Under the pieces are notes generated by a model. That model saw only the letters and a list, made by a program, of their open reading frames with translations, did no database searches and was not told where the DNA came from. The translations under genes were made by a program, and so were the position numbers. This document shows positions 41,746 to 48,343 of a stretch of 64,000 nucleotides of DNA, one piece after another. Position 1 is the first letter of the stretch. Each line of letters begins with the position of its first letter. Source of the DNA: an uncultured Roseateles sp. (lineage in GTDB: Bacteria; Pseudomonadota; Gammaproteobacteria; Burkholderiales; Burkholderiaceae_C); assembly GCF_913777145.1 (NCBI RefSeq), contig NZ_CAJYPS010000007.1, forward strand, positions 124,001-188,000, in the 5' to 3' direction.

Positions 41746-43387
41746 GGCAGGTCTGGTCTATAGCTATCTTCGGTTTTCCGACCCTCGGCAGGCAGCCGGG
41801 CACAGCAGCGAGCGTCAAGCGGCCTACGCGGCCAAATGGGCCGCTGAGCATGGGCTGCAGCTCGATGAGTCGCTGACGCTGCGCGACGAGGGTCTGTCCG
41901 CTTACCACCAGCGCCACGTCAAGACGGGCGCGCTGGGCGTGTTTCTGGCCGCTGTGGAGGGCGGCCAGGTGCCCGAGGGCTCGGTGCTGGTGGTGGAGGC
42001 GTTGGACCGATTGTCGCGCGCCGAGCCGATTCAAGCGCAGGCCCAGCTCGCGCAGATCGTGAACGCCGGCATTACCGTCGTCACCGCGAGCGACGGCAAG
42101 GCCTACAGTCGGGCCGCGCTGAAGGCCAACCCGATGGACCTGGTCTACAGCCTGCTGGTGATGATCCGCGCCCACGAGGAGAGCGACACCAAGAGCAAGC
42201 GGGTCACGGCCGCCATCGTCAAGGCCTGCCGCGCCTGGCAGGCAGGCACCTGGCGCGGCAAGCTGAGGAACGGCAAGGACCCCGCCTGGGTGGTGGAAAC
42301 CGAAGCTGGATGGGCGCTGGAAGAGGCGCGCGCCGCGGCCGTGCGTGAGGCGGTGCGCCTCTACCTGGCCGGGCACAGTGGCAAGCGCATCGTCGACCGC
42401 CTGGCCGCCCTGAACATGGCGCCGGCGTCCGGCAGCTCCACGAGCCTTTACAAGCTGCTCACGAACCCGGCGCTCATCGGCGTGAAGCGCCTCACGGTGG
42501 GTGGTGAGGACTTCGAGCTGCAGGGCTACTACCCTGCCCTGATCTCGCCGGAGGAATGGGCCGACCTGCAGGCGGCCCGCACGGGGCGCCCGCGCCGTGG
42601 CGGCCGCACTGGCGCCGGCGACGTGCCGCACGTGCTGACGGGCATTGGCGTGACCTACTGCGGCTACTGTGGCTGCGCCATGAGCGGGCAAAACCTGTTC
42701 GGCAAGATCAAGAAGCGCGGCGACAAGCTCAAACCCGGCTACCGGCGCCTGCTCTGCGCGGGCCAGCAGTACGCCAGCGGCCGCTGCGCCTACCCCAAGA
42801 GCCGCAGCGTGGCGCCCATCGAGGCGGCGCTGATGGACTACTGCAGCGACATGCTCAACCTGCGCGCGCTCTATGGGTCAGACCGCGACAAGCCGCTGCG
42901 CGCGGAGCTGGCCAAGCTGCGCGGCCAGGCGGCCGAGATCTCGACGAAGCTGGAGCGCGTGACGGCCGCCATGCTGGCCGCCGACGATGGCGCGGCGCCG
43001 GCGACGTTCGTGCGCCTGGCGCGCGAGCTCGAGGCGGAGCAGCTCACGGTCGCGGCTGAGATCGCGGCTGCTGAGCGCGGGCTGGCCAGCGCGGCCAGGT
43101 CAGACATGGCCGGCGCGGATGCCAAATGGCGCGAGCTCGCCACCGGCGTGCTGGCGCTGGACGTCGACGCGCGACTGCAGGCTCGCCAGCTGGTGGTGGA
43201 CACCTTCGAGCGCATCGCCGTGTACGCCAGCGGCCTGCGGCCTGGCGAGGACCCGGACGACGTCACCGACGTCGTGCTGCGAGCCAAGGGCGGCGTGACG
43301 CGGACGCTGCGCATCGACAAGGCTGGCCGATGGGTCGCGCAAGACGTGGCCGAGTTGCAATCCACCGAGGCGACACTGTATAAATAA
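41744..43387 (+). CDS. large serine recombinase (prophage integrase)
   Basis: A 547-residue site-specific recombinase. The N-terminal resolvase domain has the catalytic Ser12 in YSYLRFSD and Arg residues in ALDRLSR (89-92). A recombinase domain (about 165-280) follows, then a zinc ribbon starting CGYCGC (Cys306, Cys309) with later Cys partners, and a coiled-coil near 365-445. Such integrases join short attP and attB sites with a 2-bp central crossover. The ATG at 41744 overlaps the rimO ATG on the other strand; AAGGGCGG about 8 bases upstream could serve as ribosome site, although the frame extends open to 41660 inside rimO. It should drive integration, with a directionality factor elsewhere. 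Confidence 0.92.
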   Translation: MAGLVYSYLRFSDPRQAAGHSSERQAAYAAKWAAEHGLQLDESLTLRDEGLSAYHQRHVKTGALGVFLAAVEGGQVPEGSVLVVEALDRLSRAEPIQAQAQLAQIVNAGITVVTASDGKAYSRAALKANPMDLVYSLLVMIRAHEESDTKSKRVTAAIVKACRAWQAGTWRGKLRNGKDPAWVVETEAGWALEEARAAAVREAVRLYLAGHSGKRIVDRLAALNMAPASGSSTSLYKLLTNPALIGVKRLTVGGEDFELQGYYPALISPEEWADLQAARTGRPRRGGRTGAGDVPHVLTGIGVTYCGYCGCAMSGQNLFGKIKKRGDKLKPGYRRLLCAGQQYASGRCAYPKSRSVAPIEAALMDYCSDMLNLRALYGSDRDKPLRAELAKLRGQAAEISTKLERVTAAMLAADDGAAPATFVRLARELEAEQLTVAAEIAAAERGLASAARSDMAGADAKWRELATGVLALDVDARLQARQLVVDTFERIAVYASGLRPGEDPDDVTDVVLRAKGGVTRTLRIDKAGRWVAQDVAELQSTEATLYK

Positions 43388-43393
43388 ACAGTG
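43374..43393. repeat. inverted repeat spanning the recombinase stop codon
   Basis: CACTGT and ACAGTG form a perfect 6-bp inverted repeat around an AT-only 8-base loop, covering the recombinase stop codon and the GTG of the next ORF. It is an AT-rich spot in GC-rich DNA and might be a binding site or weak terminator. No function is shown. Confidence 0.45.
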
Positions 43394-43702
43394 CTCGTCG
43401 ATGTTTTTGTTTTGCGACAGGATGGGGTGAAGCTGCCGCCTGACCAGGTAGACGGCCCCCACCGTGGGTGGCTGCGCATGGGCCACTACACCGTGGAAGA
43501 GGAGTGCTCGCTCCACGCCGGGCTGTATCACAGCGTCAGCGTGGGCGCCCCGCCCATGCTCGACGGCCTGAGCAGGGTCTACATGCGCCGGCTGGATGAA
43601 AAGGGGCTGCTGCTGTACGGCATGCAGTCAGCCCCAGCGCCAGACGACTACTGGCGCAAGGTGCGGCAGGCGTGGTTTTGCCGGCCCGTCTTGGCGTTGT
43701 AG
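43391..43702 (+). CDS. hypothetical phage protein
   Basis: A 103-residue protein beginning with GTG (VDVFVLRQDGVKLPPDQVDG). It is rich in charged and aromatic residues with a soluble character and no membrane helix or known motif. It follows the recombinase stop after 3 bases on the same strand and has no visible ribosome site, so it would depend on coupling to the recombinase; the true start could be the ATG at 43478. I do not recognise the family. Function is unknown; a recombination accessory role is possible only from position. Confidence 0.5.
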   Translation: MLVDVFVLRQDGVKLPPDQVDGPHRGWLRMGHYTVEEECSLHAGLYHSVSVGAPPMLDGLSRVYMRRLDEKGLLLYGMQSAPAPDDYWRKVRQAWFCRPVLAL

Positions 43703-43822
43703 GGATAGCAGCGCTAGCAGTCAGCTGCGTTGTCGACGTTTTTTACACTGCGAACCGCCGAGAGCACTGCCCTAGAGGGGAGCGACGACAAGGTATGACA
43801 ATTGCTTACACCTGCTGACGGC

Positions 43823-43874
43823 GCAAATTTGAGCAGCGTTAGGCAAAACAGTCTTTTTTGCTCTGCAGATTTGC
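43823..43874. repeat. imperfect inverted repeat upstream of the cargo promoter
   Basis: The arms GCAAATTTGAGCA (43823-43835) and TGCTCTGCAGATTTGC (43859-43874) are complementary with a small bulge. They end 4 bases before the -35 box of the cargo promoter. A regulator binding site or a terminator for upstream transcripts are both possible. The sequence is AT-rich compared with the phage backbone. The rest of 43703-43877 shows nothing recognisable. Confidence 0.4.
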
Positions 43875-43877
43875 GGA

Positions 43878-43906
43878 TTGACGGTGCAGAATGCGCCGAC
43901 TTTAAA
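43878..43906 (+). promoter_or_regulatory. sigma70-type promoter of the cargo gene
   Basis: TTGACG (43878-43883) and TTTAAA (43901-43906) are separated by exactly 17 bases, near-consensus -35 and -10 boxes. Transcription would begin at about 43913, some 24 bases before the TTG start of the Ntn-hydrolase-like gene. This places longer versions of that reading frame (from 43802) before the transcription start. Confidence 0.7.
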
Positions 43907-43936
43907 AAGACAAGGCCGAAGGCCGAAGGGAAGAAC

Positions 43937-44671
43937 TTGACAACGAATGTTTTCGACAGTGCTGCGGGTCATGTCGCGACGGACTCGAGGTGGTCGATGA
44001 CCTGGGGTCGCTACCTCCTTTACATCGACGACACAGCACTTGAAAAGATTGAGGTGTACAAGGACAGAGCTTTCATGTTCGCAGGGAACGGGCGACTGAT
44101 CCAGAGCTGGAAGGATTGGATCCGCACCGGCCCCACGGACAGTTCAGGCATGCCACCAGTTGATGGGATCTGTGTTGCTGGTATCGACATCCCCAGCAAA
44201 ACGGTCAAGTTGTCTGAAGGTTTGTCGATCAGTTTTGAAGGAGCGGTCTTTGCCGGCAGCGGAGCATTGCATGCTCAGCGCTGCTGGAAGACCAACCGAA
44301 ACGCACGAATGGCGGTGACTTCGGCCACCGCTCTTGATCCGGCGACGGGAGGCGATGTAAAGCACTTCTGCTGCTCAACTCGCGAAAACAACTTGGGTAC
44401 GCACGTCTTCGCGCCGTATCGCATCGAAGACATCGATAGAGCCATCATGGAAAGGGGAAACATCATGGACCGCGCTGCTGCAATGGGTGGGAGTGTTCCG
44501 TTCAAGGTCAGTGATCTCGCAGCGAACGACAAGGCCGAACTGCAAGCTGCGGTGGCCAGAGGTGAGCTGTCGGCAGAAGCTCCCTGCGATGCCATGGCCA
44601 ACAAATGGACGGAGGACGCGAAGGACCGCCTGGGCGCCTTCCTCGCTGACACGTTCAACTGGAAGAAGTGA
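43937..44671 (+). CDS. proteasome/HslV-like Ntn hydrolase, prophage cargo gene
   Basis: A 244-residue protein starting M-T-T-N with TTG as initiation codon, preceded by AGGGAAG and a strong promoter. After Met removal the features in order match proteasome-beta peptidases: nucleophile Thr1-Thr2, ATDSRW with Asp15 (proteasome D17 motif), LEKIEVYKDRAFMFAGN with Lys36 (K33 position) and the A-G pair, FAGSGAL with Ser107 (S129 motif), and ALDPATGGDV with Asp133, Thr136 and GG (D166/S169 motif). The C-terminal ~100 residues are unlike HslV. No ATPase partner is nearby. Its GC content looks lower than its neighbours, consistent with recent transfer. Family placement is my reading of motifs, not a search; the biological role is unknown. 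Confidence 0.65.
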   Translation: MTTNVFDSAAGHVATDSRWSMTWGRYLLYIDDTALEKIEVYKDRAFMFAGNGRLIQSWKDWIRTGPTDSSGMPPVDGICVAGIDIPSKTVKLSEGLSISFEGAVFAGSGALHAQRCWKTNRNARMAVTSATALDPATGGDVKHFCCSTRENNLGTHVFAPYRIEDIDRAIMERGNIMDRAAAMGGSVPFKVSDLAANDKAELQAAVARGELSAEAPCDAMANKWTEDAKDRLGAFLADTFNWKK

Positions 44672-44690
44672 GCGGTAACGCTCTGCTAGA

Positions 44691-44715
44691 AAGCCCGCTT
44701 GCAGCGGGCTTTTTT
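44691..44715 (+). terminator. terminator of the cargo gene
   Basis: A perfect 9-bp stem (AAGCCCGCT with AGCGGGCTT) and 3-base loop is followed by a T6 run on the plus strand. It begins 19 bases after the Ntn-hydrolase-like stop. On the minus strand a short U3 run follows, so it may also weakly stop leftward late transcription. Confidence 0.88.
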
Positions 44716-44741
44716 CATTGTTGACAGCGCTCTACTGACAT

Positions 44742-45473
44742 CTACCTCTGGCGGCCGAGTGCCGCCAGGGCATCGTCGGTGCGGGCGGTCACAGCAGGGT
44801 CGAAAGCCTCGACCGGTGGCGGCTTGACCAGCTCCAGGCACTCGGCCGCCGTGCCGCACAGCCATTGCTCCCAGTGCGCAGCCTCGATGTGGGCCAGCGA
44901 GCGTTTGTCCTGCGCGTCAGGCGGCAGGTCGGGGTCTGGCTTGTGCAGGCGGTTGAGCAGCGGGTGGGTGTCGCAGTTGGTGGTGAGCATCGTGAAGCTG
45001 GGCACGATCTCGCCGGTGGCGGGGTCCGTCCAGTGCGACCACAGGCCGGCCAGCATCCAGGGCAAGCCGTCGGCGCGCTTGAGCTGCCACCAGATGTTCT
45101 TGCCCGTCTCCCAGTTGGGCTCTTGATACCAGGCGGCCGGCACCAGGCAGCGCTGGCCAGCGGCCCATGCGGCCTTGAAGGTGGGCCGGGTGGCCGCGGT
45201 CTCGATGCGGGCGTTGTTGGTGCTGCGCGGCCGGCCGCGCTTGCCGGGCACCTTGCTGGGGAGGTAGTCGATGCGCTCGGGCTGGCCGGGGCGGATCAGG
45301 CCCCACTGGCCAATCTCACCGACGACGTCACCGCCGGCCGCGCGGAAGTAGACGCCCGGCTGGAACGGGCCCACCGTGCCCAGCTCGTAGTCGGGCACCA
45401 TCCACCGCGGCGCCTCGCGGGCTATGTAGGTGGAGAACTCGCCCTTGGGCGACACGTTGTAGAGGTTGCACAC
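44742..45473 (-). CDS. SOS response-associated peptidase family protein (YedK/HMCES)
   Basis: A 243-residue SRAP-domain protein. After Met removal Cys2 (MCNLYN) would be the N-terminal nucleophile that forms a stable thiazolidine link with abasic sites in single-stranded DNA. Other family residues are NNARIE (Asn87, Arg89, Glu91), Glu118 in YQEP and His177 in NRLHKPD. It would protect abasic sites in ssDNA from cleavage, perhaps during phage DNA replication. It is the last gene of the minus-strand late cluster, 2 bases after a small unknown gene, and faces the cargo unit convergently. Confidence 0.9.
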   Translation of the reverse strand: MCNLYNVSPKGEFSTYIAREAPRWMVPDYELGTVGPFQPGVYFRAAGGDVVGEIGQWGLIRPGQPERIDYLPSKVPGKRGRPRSTNNARIETAATRPTFKAAWAAGQRCLVPAAWYQEPNWETGKNIWWQLKRADGLPWMLAGLWSHWTDPATGEIVPSFTMLTTNCDTHPLLNRLHKPDPDLPPDAQDKRSLAHIEAAHWEQWLCGTAAECLELVKPPPVEAFDPAVTARTDDALAALGRQR

Positions 45474-45475
45474 GG

Positions 45476-45781
45476 TCAGCTCTGGCGCTTGAACTGGGAA
45501 TCATCGGAGTAGCCCAGATCGTGCCAGAGGTCGAGCGCCTGGCTGCGCAGAACGCTCAAGAACCACTCGTGAGGCTCGGGGCCCATTTGCGCGAACATGG
45601 AATCCGAGATCGCCGCAGACCATGGCGGCATGGTGGTGACCCAGCCCATGTCGCCGTCGTCACTCACCTCGGTGTAGACGAACTTGAAGCCCAGGCCGCA
45701 AACGTGGAGCGCGTGGCAGTCCGCCAGATCGCTCTCGTCGATCTGCCAGCGCTCGCGCCACTGAGGGTCTGCGTACTCCAT
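45476..45781 (-). CDS. hypothetical phage protein
   Basis: A 101-residue acidic protein rich in Trp and Asp (MEYADPQWRERWQIDESDLAD at the start, LWHDLGYSDDSQFKRQS at the end). There is no signal peptide, membrane helix or known motif. It ends 2 bases before the SRAP gene, so the two are probably co-transcribed; a link to DNA repair is only positional. I do not recognise the family. Confidence 0.6.
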   Translation of the reverse strand: MEYADPQWRERWQIDESDLADCHALHVCGLGFKFVYTEVSDDGDMGWVTTMPPWSAAISDSMFAQMGPEPHEWFLSVLRSQALDLWHDLGYSDDSQFKRQS

Positions 45782-45842
45782 GGCCGCGACGATACGCCAG
45801 GCAACGGCGGCCGTCAGCCGGATCTCAGTAAGACGGCAAGCG

Positions 45843-46367
45843 CTACGGCGGCGTCAGCGCGTCGTAGGCCCGCTCGCAGGCCTGGCCGGCAACACCCCGG
45901 TCGTCAGCGACTCGCGCCAGCTGCGCTGCTCGGTCGCTAGCGCGGCCGAACAGGTCGGCGAGCAGATCGACGGCGGCGCGGGCTGCCGCGCAACTGTTGG
46001 GAGCGGCGGGATCGACGGCGATGGCGCGGGCACGATAGTCGGCGAGCTGCAGCTGCAGATCGCCACGCTCGCGAGCGAGAGCAGCAGAGTCCGAGGCCAC
46101 GCGGACCGCGAGCTGTTGGGTGGCATTGACGATCTCCAGCATGCGCGCCTCGCGGCGCTGTGATTCAGTGGCGGCCGCGGCCGCGGCGCTGGCGCCCGCA
46201 GCGGCCACGGCCGCGCGCTCGTGCTCGAGCTGGGCCTGCGCGGTGGCCGCGCCGATGGCCCGCTCGTGATGCACGAACACGACCCCGGCCGTGCCCACGG
46301 CCGCAACCAGGGCGAGGTAGGCCCAGTGGTGGCCCGGCACCAGGCGCAGCACGTCAAGGGGGCTCAC
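45843..46367 (-). CDS. Rz-like lysis protein (DUF2514 type, probable i-spanin)
   Basis: A 174-residue protein with GTG start. It has one N-terminal membrane anchor (HWAYLALVAAVGTAGVVFVHH), then a long Ala-rich coiled-coil periplasmic region, and a C-terminal part with Cys residues (NSCAAARAAVDLL, QACERAYDAL) typical of DUF2514 phage lysis proteins. In complex with an outer-membrane lipoprotein it would fuse inner and outer membranes at the end of lysis. The GTG overlaps the TGA of the DUF5675 gene. No nested lipoprotein frame was recognised inside it; the small lipoprotein at 47322-47471 is a candidate partner. Confidence 0.75.
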   Translation of the reverse strand: MSPLDVLRLVPGHHWAYLALVAAVGTAGVVFVHHERAIGAATAQAQLEHERAAVAAAGASAAAAAATESQRREARMLEIVNATQQLAVRVASDSAALARERGDLQLQLADYRARAIAVDPAAPNSCAAARAAVDLLADLFGRASDRAAQLARVADDRGVAGQACERAYDALTPP

Positions 46368-46795
46368 GCGACCACCTCGAGCTCGAACGGCAGGCCGGCT
46401 GCCCAGTCCATGACATCGCCCAGCGCCGCGCGGCTGGACATGCCACAGCGCTGCGGGTGGCCCTGCGGATTGGCCAGCACGCCCAGGCTGCGCGCCGGCG
46501 CGATGCAGCCCTGCAGCTCGGTGTACCAGCCCTGCGAGCGGTCGCCGCCGAAGTTGGCCGCGTGGATCAGGATGTTGGAGCGGCCGGGCACATCCCGCAC
46601 CTCGTACACGCGCCCGAAGCGGGGGCTGTTGACGATCTCGCAGCGGTACACGCCCGGCGGGATGCAGCTGGCGCCGGTGGCGTTGTCGCGCCAGGGCAGC
46701 TCGGTGGTGTGCAGCACAGGGCCGCCGTCGAGGGCCAACGTGCCGAAAGTACCCTCGGGCGTGGACTGGCCTCGGGTGAGTGTGGCGCGCATCAT
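46364..46795 (-). CDS. DUF5675 family protein, possible endolysin
   Basis: A 143-residue phage protein of the DUF5675 type (RGQSTPEGTFGTL, TELPWRDN, SCIPPGVYRCEIVNSPRFG). It contains ILIHAANFGGDRSQGWYTELQGCIAP, where His78 and Cys97 in a GCI context resemble the catalytic H...GC(I/V) pattern of L,D-transpeptidase folds. It lies between the holin-like and Rz-like genes, overlapping both, where an endolysin normally sits, and no lysozyme or amidase was found in the window. A peptidoglycan-acting role is therefore inferred from position and residues. Confidence 0.7.
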   Translation of the reverse strand: MMRATLTRGQSTPEGTFGTLALDGGPVLHTTELPWRDNATGASCIPPGVYRCEIVNSPRFGRVYEVRDVPGRSNILIHAANFGGDRSQGWYTELQGCIAPARSLGVLANPQGHPQRCGMSSRAALGDVMDWAAGLPFELEVVA

Positions 46796-46995
46796 TGATC
46801 GCCCTCCCCCTTCTTGGCATCAGGGAAGGCTGCGCCCACCAGCCCGGCCAGGCCGAGGCCCGCAGTGACGATGAGCTCCTGCAGCTCGGGCCGCAAGACG
46901 ATGCCGGCGGCGGTGAGCACCAGCACGACGCCGCGCCAGGTGGATGCCTCCTGCGCGCGAGCGAGCAGGTAGGCCTTGAGGTTCTTGGTGTTCAT
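46792..46995 (-). CDS. holin-like small membrane protein
   Basis: A 67-residue protein (MNTKNLKAYLLARAQEASTWRG) with two short hydrophobic segments (GVVLVLTAAGIVL and LIVTAGLGLAGLVGAAF) and a charged C-terminus (DAKKGEGDQ), the plan of class II/III phage holins that make inner-membrane holes at the time of lysis. The upstream open frame to 47094 lacks similarity. It overlaps the DUF5675 gene by ATGA. Confidence 0.7.
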   Translation of the reverse strand: MNTKNLKAYLLARAQEASTWRGVVLVLTAAGIVLRPELQELIVTAGLGLAGLVGAAFPDAKKGEGDQ

Positions 46996-47003
46996 GGGGC
47001 CTT

Positions 47004-47303
47004 TCAGGGTTTGGGTGGCAGCTGGCCGCCGTGGGTCAGCGCGTAGACCAGGCCATAGATGGCCAGGCCAGCCGTGGCCAGACTGCCAAGCCACTTGCCG
47101 GCCACGCCCAGCCAGCCCAGCACGCGCAGGCCGCTCTTGGCCATGTCGAGCAGCTCGCGCACCTCTTGGGTGGTGCGGCTGTTGTGCTCGAGCTCGTCGC
47201 CGAGGCGGTCCATCTTTTCGGCGCCGCGGTCCAGCCGGTCATCAATGGCCTGGAGCCGCGCCGCTATCTGCGCCGGGGTCAGGCCTTGCTCTGTTTCGTT
47301 CAT
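47004..47303 (-). CDS. phage membrane protein, XhlA-like
   Basis: A 99-residue protein: an N-terminal amphipathic coiled-coil (QIAARLQAIDDRLDRGAEKMDRLGDELEHN) followed by one C-terminal membrane helix (WLGSLATAGLAIYGLVYAL). This is the layout of XhlA/hemolysin-type and pinholin-associated proteins in lysis cassettes. It lies 8 bases upstream of the holin-like gene. Role inferred; it could be a second holin or antiholin. Confidence 0.6.
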   Translation of the reverse strand: MNETEQGLTPAQIAARLQAIDDRLDRGAEKMDRLGDELEHNSRTTQEVRELLDMAKSGLRVLGWLGVAGKWLGSLATAGLAIYGLVYALTHGGQLPPKP

Positions 47304-47321
47304 GGGCCTCCCTGCCTCGCG

Positions 47322-47471
47322 TCAGGTGCAGGAGGGCGCCGACGGTGCGCAGCTGGGCGGGTGCGCGCCACGGTCGGGCGGCGCGGCCTCGTCGCTGCCG
47401 CCACCGCCACAGGCGCTGAGCAGCAGGGTCACAGCCGCCAGACAGGCGGCGGCGCGGGCGATGGTCTTCAT
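47322..47471 (-). CDS. small lipoprotein in the lysis cassette (candidate o-spanin)
   Basis: A 49-residue gene. It begins MKTIARAAACLAAVTLLLSA followed by the lipobox Cys, so signal peptidase II should cut before Cys21 (LSAC). The mature part (GGGGSDEAAPPDRG, then a tail ending SAPSCT) is short and Pro/Ser-rich, like Rz1-type outer-membrane spanin subunits. Its ATG overlaps the TGA of the upstream gene (ATGA), strong evidence for real translation, and a good ribosome site for the next gene follows its stop. The spanin role is inference from size, lipobox and place. Confidence 0.6.
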   Translation of the reverse strand: MKTIARAAACLAAVTLLLSACGGGGSDEAAPPDRGAHPPSCAPSAPSCT

Positions 47472-48022
47472 AGGGCCTCCAGGGTTTGCAGGGTCAGGGG
47501 AGTGGCGAGCAGCTGCTCGAGCTGCTCGATGGATGTGCAGGCGTCGATGTCACGCATGCGGGTGCGAACGAGGGCCTTGTCGGCGTTGACGGCACGCAGG
47601 CGGTTCACGGCCGCGGGCGGCGGGGCATCGCCCAGCGCCATGGCCTCGGTGATCTCGCCGGCGGGGCGGGCCACGAGCTTGTCCAGCTCGGCCAGGCGCT
47701 CCAGCAGGGGCTGCTTGGCGCCCTCTTGCCGCAGAGGCAGCTTGGGCACGGGCCGTGGCTCCTCAGCCACGGGGTCCCACACCCAGCTGGCCCAGGCGGT
47801 CTCGGGCGGCAGTGCAGGCGCCTGCACCACCACCTCGGGCACCAGGTAGCCCCTGTCGCCGGCTACCAGCTCCACGCGGGCGGTGTAGGGGCTGTGAGCG
47901 CCCTGCATCCACGCATGGCCGGCCGGCGGTGGGTTGATCGCGAGCAGGCTGGGCTCACAAACAATTCGGGCGCCTGTGAAGGCGCCCGATTCGGTGTTGT
48001 AGAGGCTGTAGGTGGTGTTCAT
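47468..48022 (-). CDS. phage tail-associated protein, function unknown
   Basis: A 184-residue soluble protein (MNTTYSLYNTESGAFTGARI) with a Pro-rich centre and a helical C-terminus (ITEAMALGDAPPPAAVNRLRAVN, TSIEQLEQLLA). Position after the tail tip genes and before lysis genes suggests a tail fibre or tail-assembly protein, as does its N-terminal beta-rich segment. It contains one copy of the GTGCAGGCGCCTGCAC palindrome (47812-47827), translated VQAPA. It overlaps both neighbours by ATGA. Confidence 0.6.
   Translation of the reverse strand: MNTTYSLYNTESGAFTGARIVCEPSLLAINPPPAGHAWMQGAHSPYTARVELVAGDRGYLVPEVVVQAPALPPETAWASWVWDPVAEEPRPVPKLPLRQEGAKQPLLERLAELDKLVARPAGEITEAMALGDAPPPAAVNRLRAVNADKALVRTRMRDIDACTSIEQLEQLLATPLTLQTLEAL
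47812..47827. repeat. dispersed palindrome GTGCAGGCGCCTGCAC, copy 1
   Basis: A perfect 16-bp palindrome in the tail-associated gene 47468-48022. It is read in the frame V-Q-A-P-A on the minus strand, like the other three copies. Confidence 0.8.
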
Positions 48023-48342
48023 CGCTTCGCCAGCCTTGCGCTGATGCGGGCCACCAAAGACACCCAGCCGGGGCCCTTGATGGTGTGGTTGACTTCCGTG
48101 ATGGAGGCCGTCCAGACCACGCCGCCGCCGGGGTAGTCCACGATCAGGGTGACGCCACCATTGAGCCGGCTCAGTAGGCCGTTGCCGCGCAAGGTGCCGG
48201 TCTCATCGAACACCTCGCACCTGCAGAGGATGTCGGAGGCCCCACTGCCGAAGTCGGGGTTGTAGGCCGTGAAGCTGCCGCTGAAGTTCACGAACAGCTG
48301 GCCTGAGTTGGGGCTGCTGAAATTGCCACTGGGGAGCGCCAT
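48019..48342 (-). CDS. hypothetical tail protein
   Basis: A 107-residue beta-rich protein starting MALPSGNFSSPNSGQLFVNF with CRCEVFDETGTLRGNGLLS in the middle. No membrane segment or known motif is seen. It starts one base after the end of the tail tip gene and overlaps the next gene by ATGA, so it belongs to the tail cluster; a small tip or decoration protein is likely. I do not recognise the family. Confidence 0.6.
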   Translation of the reverse strand: MALPSGNFSSPNSGQLFVNFSGSFTAYNPDFGSGASDILCRCEVFDETGTLRGNGLLSRLNGGVTLIVDYPGGGVVWTASITEVNHTIKGPGWVSLVARISARLAKR

Positions 48343-48343
48343 A

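Noticed and set aside
43802..43936. Longer start for the Ntn-hydrolase-like gene at 43802
   Set aside because: This start lies upstream of the mapped promoter boxes, and the extra 45 residues would bury the Thr1 nucleophile; the TTG at 43937 has a good ribosome site.
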